This document shows positions 1-5,008 of a stretch of DNA of 5,008 bases, piece by piece. The position numbers and the translations under genes are program-made. The DNA is from DAOPYE01 sp035352715 (GTDB lineage: Bacteria > Acidobacteriota > Holophagae > Holophagales > Holophagaceae). How positions within the stretch are numbered: the stretch's first letter is position 1; each line of letters starts with the position of its first letter. The stretch is from assembly GCA_035352715.1 (NCBI GenBank), contig DAOPYE010000134.1:1-5008 (forward strand), in the 5' to 3' direction. The notes below the pieces were generated by a model. It did not search any database. It saw only the letters and a list, made by a program, of their open reading frames with translations, and was not told the DNA's origin.

Positions 1-515
1 ACGTCGTAGTTGGCCACCTGCAGCAGCTTGGTGAGGATGTTCTCCACGTCCTCGCCCACGTAGCCCGCTTCCGTCAGGGTGGTGGCGTCGGCCATGGCGA
101 GGGGCACGTCCAGCACCCGCGCCAGGGTCTGCGCGAGCAGGGTCTTGCCGGTGCCCGTGGGGCCGATCAGCAGGATGTTGCTCTTGGTCAGCTCGACCTC
201 GGATCCGCCCAGCGTGTGCTTGGGCGCGAGGATCCGCTTGTAATGGTTGTAGACGGCCACGGAGAGCCGCTTCTTCGCGGCTTCCTGGCCGATCACGTAG
301 TCGTCCAGGTAGGCCTTGATTTCCTTGGGCCGCGCCAGCTTCTCCTCGTGCTTGGCGGTGGGCCGATCCTGGCGGCTCATGCGCAACTGCAACTGTCCGG
401 CTTCCACGCATTCATTGCAGATGAACGCGCTCGGGCCCGCCAGAATCTGCTCCACTTCGTGCGGAGCTTTGCCGCAGAAGGAACAGCGCTGATCCTTCTT
501 GGTTTTTTGCTGCAT
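1..515 (-). CDS. clpX: ATP-dependent Clp protease ATP-binding subunit ClpX (5' part, cut by window edge)
   Basis: ClpX is the AAA+ unfoldase that recognises tagged or damaged proteins, unfolds them with ATP and feeds them to the ClpP peptidase in the cytoplasm. The first 171 residues are visible. A four-cysteine zinc-binding domain (Cys11, Cys14, Cys33, Cys36) at the N-terminus separates ClpX from ClpA/ClpB and HslU. The Walker A motif GPTGTGKT lies at residues 118-125, and the GYVGEDVE pore-loop segment starts at residue 151, close to the E. coli ClpX positions. The C-terminal two thirds (Walker B, sensors, small AAA+ domain) lie beyond base 1. The ATG at 515 is preceded by a GGAGG ribosome binding site (520-524), which supports this start. 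The gene begins 26 nt after the greA stop, so it is probably cotranscribed with greA and the acyltransferase gene. No clpP is visible upstream. The identification is secure. Confidence 0.97.
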   Translation of the reverse strand, partial: MQQKTKKDQRCSFCGKAPHEVEQILAGPSAFICNECVEAGQLQLRMSRQDRPTAKHEEKLARPKEIKAYLDDYVIGQEAAKKRLSVAVYNHYKRILAPKHTLGGSEVELTKSNILLIGPTGTGKTLLAQTLARVLDVPLAMADATTLTEAGYVGEDVENILTKLLQVANYD

Positions 516-541
516 GACGCCTCCGATGCGCGACGCTCAGT

Positions 542-1009
542 CTACTGCTGGTGAATCGTGACGAGCGACAGGACTTCAAACCGTTTGGTGCCCGCCGGGA
601 TCTTGATCTTGACCTCATCGCCTTCGGCCTTGCCCACGAGGGCCATGCCGATGGGTGAGCTGATGCTCAGCTGCTCGGGCGTGGCGCCCAACTCTTCGGG
701 AAGCACCAGCTTGTAGGTGACTTCCTTATCCGTGTCCAGATCCAGCAGCGTCACCTGGGAACCATAGGCCACCTTGTCCTTGGGCAGACGGCCCACATCC
801 AGGCTCGCGATCTCCGAGATTCGCTTTTCCATTGCCACGACCTTGGCCTGGAACATGTCCCGCTTGGACAATGCCTGCTCGTATTCCGCGTTCTCGGAAA
901 GGTCACCCTGGGATGCCGCCGCGGCGATCTCCTTGGGGATATCCACGAGAAGCGTGCTTTTGAGGACCTTCAGCTCGTTCTCGAGCTTGGCAAGGACGTG
1001 CTTGGGCAT
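542..1009 (-). CDS. greA: Transcription elongation factor GreA
   Basis: GreA enters the secondary channel of backtracked RNA polymerase and stimulates cleavage of the extruded RNA 3' end, so stalled complexes can resume. The protein has 155 residues, close to the roughly 158 of the family. Residues 1 to about 75 form the antiparallel coiled coil. Its tip carries the GDLSENAEY motif, with the acidic pair Asp36 and Glu39 that coordinates the catalytic Mg2+. Residues from about 80 form the FKBP-like C-terminal domain, with the family signature SSPIGMALVGK at 117-127. No cysteine or extra domain is present, and the protein looks intact and typical. GreA is favoured over GreB by the motif context, although GreB shares this fold. 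The ATG at 1009 has an AGGA ribosome binding site 6 nt upstream (1016-1019). It starts 21 nt after the acyltransferase stop and ends 26 nt before clpX, which suggests an operon. Confidence 0.96.
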   Translation of the reverse strand: MPKHVLAKLENELKVLKSTLLVDIPKEIAAAASQGDLSENAEYEQALSKRDMFQAKVVAMEKRISEIASLDVGRLPKDKVAYGSQVTLLDLDTDKEVTYKLVLPEELGATPEQLSISSPIGMALVGKAEGDEVKIKIPAGTKRFEVLSLVTIHQQ

Positions 1010-1030
1010 CGGATTTCCTGAGTGATGGGC

Positions 1031-2014
1031 TTAGCCCTGGGTGGTGGTTGCAGGAATGGCGTCGATCCATTCACGAGGAGGAAGGCTGGCGGCGGGCGGA
1101 GGCCCTGGATCGTCGGGGCGGGTCTTGAATCGGTTGTGCATCCAGAACCAGTAGCGGGGATCCCTGCGGATTTGCGCGTCGATGGCGCTGGTCATGATCT
1201 GGGTCGCCACCCAGATGTCCCGCTGCGAATCGCCCGTGCGCGGGATCTCCAGGGGCGGGAAGATGCGCACCCGAAGGGTGCCGTCGGGTTCGGGATGGCT
1301 GAAGATGGGCAGCACCGGCAGGTCGTATTTGATGGCCAGGGTCGCGGGCATCTGGAAGGTGGAGGCCCAGCGTCCGAGGAATTTCGTGAACACGCCGGAT
1401 GTGAGCGCGTCCTGATCCAGCAGGGCGCCCACGCATTCACCCTGGCGCAGCAGCTTCAGGGATTCACGGGCGGCGCCGGCCTTGGGGATGATGCGGTTGC
1501 CGAATCGCCCCCGCAAGGCGGCCAAGCGATTAGCCAACAGCGGGTTGTCCAACATGCGTCCCACGATGTAGAGCGGGCGGCCCGTGGCGGAAAGGGCCAG
1601 CCCCATGGCTTCCCAGTTGCCGTAGTGGCCCGTGAGTCCCACAAAGCCTCGACCGGTTTTCCGCGCGGCGTCCCAGTGTTCCAGTCCCTCGAATTGCACG
1701 CGGCTCGCCAGCGCTTCCGGCGTCATGCGGAGCAGATGCGGCGAGGTGGCGAACATGGCGCCGAAATGGGCGAAGCAGGCCTTGAGGGTGGCGCGTTGTT
1801 CCGCGTCGGACAGCGACAGATCTGAGTTGCGCAGGTTTTCGCGCACCATACGCCGGTGGCGGCCGTCGAGGATGCGCAGCAGGAATCCCAGCCCCCGGCC
1901 GAGCCGTTGGGCCATGTTCCAGGAGACGCAGGCCAGCGAACCTTCCACGATCCGGTAGGCGACGTATTCCAGGCGATGCTGGATGGTTGGACTTGCAACG
2001 GAAGAACCAGACAT
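1031..2014 (-). CDS. Lipid A biosynthesis acyltransferase, LpxL/HtrB/LpxM family
   Basis: Members of this family transfer a fatty acyl chain from acyl-ACP to the hydroxyacyl chains of a lipid A precursor at the cytoplasmic face of the inner membrane. With the start at 2014 the protein has 327 residues, near the usual 300-330. The catalytic HX4E dyad is seen as His130 and Glu135 in GHYGNWEAMG. LLDQD (about 198-202) and the C-terminal block DPRYWFWMHNRFKTRP (285-300) match conserved family elements. The N-terminal 45 residues are moderately hydrophobic, consistent with membrane attachment, but I see no cleavable signal. The frame is open up to an ATG at 2068, but the segment between contains the aspA terminator, so the ATG at 2014 is preferred. 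No good Shine-Dalgarno sequence precedes it. Which acyl position is modified, and whether the acceptor is lipid A or another lipid, cannot be told from the sequence, so I give no symbol. The stop lies 21 nt before greA. Confidence 0.9.
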   Translation of the reverse strand: MSGSSVASPTIQHRLEYVAYRIVEGSLACVSWNMAQRLGRGLGFLLRILDGRHRRMVRENLRNSDLSLSDAEQRATLKACFAHFGAMFATSPHLLRMTPEALASRVQFEGLEHWDAARKTGRGFVGLTGHYGNWEAMGLALSATGRPLYIVGRMLDNPLLANRLAALRGRFGNRIIPKAGAARESLKLLRQGECVGALLDQDALTSGVFTKFLGRWASTFQMPATLAIKYDLPVLPIFSHPEPDGTLRVRIFPPLEIPRTGDSQRDIWVATQIMTSAIDAQIRRDPRYWFWMHNRFKTRPDDPGPPPAASLPPREWIDAIPATTTQG

Positions 2015-2026
2015 CAAACCAGATAT

Positions 2027-2058
2027 AAAAAAACGTGCGCCTCGGGGATTCGAGGCGC
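2027..2058 (-). terminator. Rho-independent terminator downstream of aspA
   Basis: Read on the minus strand, GCGCCTCG (2058-2051) pairs perfectly with CGAGGCGC (2044-2037) across a six-base loop. After ACG comes a run of seven T (2033-2027). This is a textbook intrinsic terminator, placed 48 nt after the aspA stop codon. The T-run exists only in the minus orientation, so it acts on leftward transcription. It sits only 12 nt before the ATG of the acyltransferase gene, so that operon needs read-through or a promoter of its own in a very small space. Confidence 0.9.
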
Positions 2059-2106
2059 GGTGCAACATCGTATCGCGGTTTTCGGGGTGGATGGAAGGAC
2101 GGCTTT

Positions 2107-3516
2107 TTACGCGTAGGGATTCCTTGAACCAAGGCGGTTAACGGCTTCGGTGCTGGTGGCTTCCTGGAACTCCTCTGCCGTGAACAGGCCTTCGGAGATC
2201 CCCTGCGCGCGGAGGGAGCACCCGGCGGTCTGGGCGCGGGTCACGAGATCGCAAACGGCCTCGTAGCCGAGCAGGGGCAGCAGGGCGGTGGCGGCGGCGG
2301 TGCCGTTCTCGACCTGGGTGCGGCATCGGGCTTCATCGGCTTCCAGTCCTTCGATGCAGAATCGGCGAAGCATGCCGCAGGCGCTGCCCAGCAAATCGAA
2401 GCTCTCCAACAGGCTGTGGGCCACGAGGGGCAGGAAGGGGTTCAGCTCCAGGCTGCCCAGGGAGACGGCGAACGCGATGGCTTGGTCGTGGGCCATCGCC
2501 AGGATGGCCGCCTGGGTCACGGCTTCGGGAATCACCGGGTTCACCTTGCCGGGCATGATGCTGCTTCCGGCCTGGCGGCCGGGCAGGCGCAGTTCGCCCA
2601 GGCCGCATTCCGGGCCGCTGCCCATGAGGCGCAGATCGCCGCAGATTTTTACCAGGGAGGTTGCCAGGGCCTTCAGCAGGCCCGAGACCTCCACGAAGAC
2701 ATCCGCATTCTGCGTGGCTTCGACCAGATTCTCGGCGCGGGCCAAGCCCAGGCCCGTGATATCGCGCAGCTCGTCCACCACGCGGAAGATGTATTGGCGT
2801 GGCGCCGCCAGTCCCGTGCCGATGGCCGTGCCGCCCAGGTTCACGACGCGCAGGCGCTCTTCGCATTTGGCCAGGCGCCAGCGATCCCGGTTCAGGGCCT
2901 CGGCGTAGGCGCCCATCTCGCGGCCCAGGGTCACCAGTACGGCGTCCTGGAGTTCCGTGCGGCCCACCTTCACGATGTGTGCGAAGGCTTTCTCCTTTTC
3001 CTGGAAGGCCTCCTGGAGGGCGACGACCTCGCGTTCCAGGCGGTTCAGGCCCCGGATGGAAGCGATGCGCAGCGCCGTGGGAAAGGTGTCGTTGGTGCTC
3101 TGATGCCGGTTGACGTCATCCAGCGGCGAGATCCGATCGTAGGTTCCGTGCGGTTCGCCCAGCAGCTCCAGCGCCCGGTTCGCCAGCACCTCGTTCACGT
3201 TCATGTTGGTGGAGGTGCCCGCGCCACCCTGGAGGGCGTCCACGCGGATCTCGTCCCGCAGGGCGCCGTCCATCAGTTCGAGGCAGGCCTGCTCGAGGGC
3301 CGCATATTTCGATGTTTCCGGAAAGAATCCCAGGGTGTGGTTCGTCCGGGCGGCGGCGAGCTTGACCGCGCCGAAAGCTCGGGCCAGTTCGCGATGTACG
3401 GGGTGGCCCAGCAGGGGGAAGTTCTCCAGGGCCCGTGCGGTGTGGATCCCGTGCCGTGTTCCAGCCGGAAGATCGCGCGTTCCTAGGGCATCCTGCTCGC
3501 TGCGCACATCGCTCAT
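2107..3516 (-). CDS. aspA: Aspartate ammonia-lyase (aspartase)
   Basis: Aspartase catalyses the reversible deamination of L-aspartate to fumarate and ammonium. It is a cytoplasmic homotetramer of the fumarase/aspartase superfamily. The protein has 469 residues, against 478 in E. coli AspA. The N-terminal DALGTRDLPAG followed by HTARALENF is aspartase-like, where fumarase C has a Gln-Thr-Gln form. GGAGTSTNMNVNEVLAN contains Thr101, HQSTND contains Ser140 and Thr141, and GRTELQDA contains Thr187. The flexible SS loop GSSIMPGKVNP spans 317-327, with the general-base serine at Ser318, and Lys324 and Asn326 in the substrate pocket. Residue 188 is Glu, where Bacillus AspB has His and E. coli AspA has Gln. 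The frame is open to an ATG at 3630, but alignment of MSDVRSEQDALGTR with the E. coli N-terminus supports ATG 3516. Its GAGG (3531-3534) lies 14 nt upstream, too far for a strong ribosome binding site. The gene appears monocistronic, with a terminator downstream. A related lyase is less likely but possible. Confidence 0.9.
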   Translation of the reverse strand: MSDVRSEQDALGTRDLPAGTRHGIHTARALENFPLLGHPVHRELARAFGAVKLAAARTNHTLGFFPETSKYAALEQACLELMDGALRDEIRVDALQGGAGTSTNMNVNEVLANRALELLGEPHGTYDRISPLDDVNRHQSTNDTFPTALRIASIRGLNRLEREVVALQEAFQEKEKAFAHIVKVGRTELQDAVLVTLGREMGAYAEALNRDRWRLAKCEERLRVVNLGGTAIGTGLAAPRQYIFRVVDELRDITGLGLARAENLVEATQNADVFVEVSGLLKALATSLVKICGDLRLMGSGPECGLGELRLPGRQAGSSIMPGKVNPVIPEAVTQAAILAMAHDQAIAFAVSLGSLELNPFLPLVAHSLLESFDLLGSACGMLRRFCIEGLEADEARCRTQVENGTAAATALLPLLGYEAVCDLVTRAQTAGCSLRAQGISEGLFTAEEFQEATSTEAVNRLGSRNPYA

Positions 3517-3641
3517 GCTAGTGATAGTGACCTCGGAGGCCGCTTCCCGCAAATGCGAGAAAAGCAGCCCCGAACGGCGGTGGCTGGGCCAATGCTTGGT
3601 TCCGCCGGAAGGATGCGGCATTCTTTTCATGCATTTTTACT
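3517..3641. promoter_or_regulatory. Divergent intergenic region between aspA and the PilZ gene
   Basis: This 125-nt region separates two genes that point away from each other, so it should contain both promoters. It is less GC-rich than the genes, with a distinctly A/T-rich block at about 3619-3645. No -35/-10 pair close to consensus was found on either strand; the best matches were only three or four of six at each box. Next to the aspA start, the hexamer TAGTGA is repeated in tandem (3519-3530, plus strand). Assigning promoter function rests on gene orientation, not on a recognised motif. Confidence 0.35.
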
Positions 3642-4937
3642 TTGGGTGCGCCTTTGGGGGAGCTGCTTTCCAGTCCGGCCTCTGATCCCGCCGCCGAATC
3701 GCGGGCGGCCATGGAGGACCTGCAGCGGACGGGCGCCGAATTTCTCATCCAGGTCGCGGGCGCGCAGACCACGCCCTACGCCGCGGTGCTCGTCGCCATC
3801 GACGCGGAGCAGGGACAATGCGTGCTGAAGCTGGTCCGCCCGCTGCCCCATGAACTGGCGGAAGGCGCAAAATTCCGGGCCGTCTTCGGCATCCTGGGCG
3901 ATCGCTTTGAATGTGGCTTGGTCTTTCGCGGGCGGGCGGATTACCTCCAGTACCGCTTTGATGCGCCGGAAAGGTTGAAGAAGATCGGGCGGCGCAAGTA
4001 CAAGCGCTATCCCTTCCGGCCCCGCGAGAAGGTCTTCGTCGTGGCCCAGGATGGCACCCTGCCCGGCATGGGCATCGCGGGGCCCTTGATCAATCTGTCC
4101 ATGGGCGGGCTCGCCATGCGCCTGGATCGCATCGTGCGCCTGGACGACGGCCTGCGTCTGCAGCCAAACACCGCGCTCTTTGATCGCGGGAAGGTCTTTC
4201 CCATGCTCTACATCCAAGATCTTCCGGGTCTGCCCTCGCTACGCGCGCGCGGCGTGTTGGCCCATGTGGCCGAACGCGGCGGCGAGATCACCCTGGCCTT
4301 CGAGTTCACCCAGATCGAGGAGGCGGATGCCCGGGCGCTGGGCGAGGTGATCGGGTTTCGGGAGAACCTCACGGGGGCTTCAAGAAGCCTGGGTGCGGGC
4401 AGTGGAGCCCACCGCGTGACGCAATCTGGCGCCCATCGGCTGGAGGGACGTGCGGAGGAAGAGATGGAGGCGCCGCTGCCTCCAGAGGCGGAAGAGGGCG
4501 AAGTGGGCCTGGAGGCCGAGCGCGTGGAAGCCGGTCCCCTCAGGCGTTTGGCGCGCCGGACTCTTCGGCTGGGGCTTGCCATGGTTCCCGGCGAGCGCCG
4601 GGAGCGTGTGGCTGCCCATCTGCGGGAGAACGGATTCGGCCGACTGGAATTGTTCGACCATCTGAAGGCGATCCGGACCGCCTCCCTGCGCGAGCCCGCC
4701 GATCGCAGGCCCAGCCTCATGCTGGTCGATTTGGCGCTGGGGGGATCGGTGGGCGAGCCCCTGGCGGCGCTGCGCGTGCTGGAGCGCGAGCTGGCCGAAT
4801 GGAATGGCCTGCCTGTCCTGGTGCTGTGCGAGGACGACGATCCCGCCCTGCTGCTGGGGAGTGGCAGCATTCCCCTGGGGTGCGAATCCCATGACTGGCT
4901 GGGCAGCCTGGACAAGCAGGCCCAGCTCGCGGGGTGA
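3642..4937 (+). CDS. PilZ-domain (YcgR-like) c-di-GMP effector with a C-terminal receiver-like domain
   Basis: The product is probably a cytoplasmic cyclic-di-GMP-responsive protein. Residues 31 to about 112 resemble the beta-rich YcgR-type N-terminal domain. They are followed by a PilZ domain carrying both c-di-GMP-binding motifs: RxxxR as RKYKR (118-122) and (D/N)xSxxG as NLSMGG (151-156). The PilZ domain runs to about residue 240. A low-complexity linker rich in Glu and Ala (about 245-298) follows. The last 130 residues (about 300-431) look like a receiver domain: LMLVDLALGG holds a possible phosphoacceptor Asp363 and LPVLVLCEDDD resembles the following strand. However, the acidic pair after strand 1 is missing and the usual Thr/Ser is Cys, so phosphorylation is doubtful. 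YcgR relatives brake flagella, but no motility gene is nearby and the output is unknown. The start is uncertain: TTG 3642 gives 431 residues and ATG 3711 gives 408; neither has a clear ribosome binding site, and the domains begin after both. Confidence 0.82.
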   Translation: MGAPLGELLSSPASDPAAESRAAMEDLQRTGAEFLIQVAGAQTTPYAAVLVAIDAEQGQCVLKLVRPLPHELAEGAKFRAVFGILGDRFECGLVFRGRADYLQYRFDAPERLKKIGRRKYKRYPFRPREKVFVVAQDGTLPGMGIAGPLINLSMGGLAMRLDRIVRLDDGLRLQPNTALFDRGKVFPMLYIQDLPGLPSLRARGVLAHVAERGGEITLAFEFTQIEEADARALGEVIGFRENLTGASRSLGAGSGAHRVTQSGAHRLEGRAEEEMEAPLPPEAEEGEVGLEAERVEAGPLRRLARRTLRLGLAMVPGERRERVAAHLRENGFGRLELFDHLKAIRTASLREPADRRPSLMLVDLALGGSVGEPLAALRVLERELAEWNGLPVLVLCEDDDPALLLGSGSIPLGCESHDWLGSLDKQAQLAG

Positions 4938-5008
4938 CTCGATAGGGTTCAGGCGTGAGATGACGGCAAGCGTGCGTGAAACCCCTGGCTGATGGCCGGT
5001 AGCCTCGT

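Noticed and set aside
1022..1825. Plus-strand open frame (267 codons) opposite the acyltransferase gene
   Set aside because: It shadows a real minus-strand gene, with no recognisable domain and a Gly/Arg/His-rich translation.
2015..2068. 18-residue N-terminal extension of the acyltransferase from ATG 2068
   Set aside because: It would place the aspA terminator hairpin and T-run inside the coding sequence. It has no ribosome binding site and no family resemblance.
2416..3486. Long plus-strand open frame (356 codons) opposite aspA
   Set aside because: It is antisense to a gene with an unmistakable aspartase signature. Its translation is low-complexity and rich in Gly, Ala, Gln and His, typical of the complement of high-GC coding sequence.
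3517..3630. 38-residue N-terminal extension of AspA from ATG 3630
   Set aside because: The aspartase N-terminus aligns from the Met at 3516. The extra residues resemble nothing in the family and would use up nearly all of the divergent promoter region.
3629..3685. Short plus-strand frame of 18 codons from ATG 3629, a possible leader peptide for the PilZ gene
   Set aside because: It has no ribosome binding site at a usable distance, overlaps the TTG start of the PilZ gene in another frame, and shows no regulatory codon run.
3627..4217. Minus-strand open frame (196 codons) opposite the PilZ gene
   Set aside because: It overlaps the N-terminal and PilZ domains of the plus-strand protein, whose c-di-GMP motifs are clear. 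The antisense translation shows no family signature.
4944..4986. Imperfect inverted repeat AGGGTTCA / TGAAACCCCT after the PilZ gene
   Set aside because: The arms need two bulged bases, the loop is about 25 nt and no T-run follows, so it is not a credible terminator.
4992..5008. ATG overlapping a TGA near the right edge, a possible start of a next gene
   Set aside because: Only five codons are visible and there is no Shine-Dalgarno sequence, so it cannot be supported from this window.

Overview
The window is GC-rich (by eye in the mid-60s percent) and gene-dense, with strong G/C third-position bias in all genes. A lipid A-type acyltransferase implies a Gram-negative (diderm) bacterium. The sequence alone does not fix the taxon; an Acidobacteriota (Holophaga/Geothrix-like) or deltaproteobacteria-like host is only a guess.

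Layout: four genes lie on the minus strand and one on the plus strand. Reading leftward from about 3516, the first is aspA (aspartate ammonia-lyase, 3516 to 2107), followed by a clear intrinsic terminator (2058 to 2027). Next comes a tight three-gene cluster: an LpxL/HtrB-family acyltransferase (2014 to 1031), greA (1009 to 542) and the 5' part of clpX (515 to the window edge). The gaps inside this cluster are 21 and 26 nt, so it is very probably one operon joining envelope lipid synthesis, transcript-cleavage rescue of RNA polymerase and ClpXP proteolysis. Divergent from aspA, on the plus strand, is a YcgR-like PilZ-domain protein (about 3642 to 4937) with an unusual C-terminal segment resembling a degenerate response-regulator receiver domain.

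No intergenic stretch exceeds about 200 bases. The 125-nt divergent region (3517-3641) must hold the aspA and PilZ-gene promoters, but no convincing -35/-10 pair is visible. The 92 nt between aspA and the acyltransferase hold the terminator. The last 71 nt (4938-5008) show nothing I can support. I see no tRNA, rRNA, CRISPR, insertion sequence or phage signal.

Most of the window is ordinary housekeeping sequence. The points most worth a second look are the PilZ/pseudo-receiver protein, the terminator placed directly against the acyltransferase start, an active-site variant in AspA, and clpX lying after greA instead of next to clpP.
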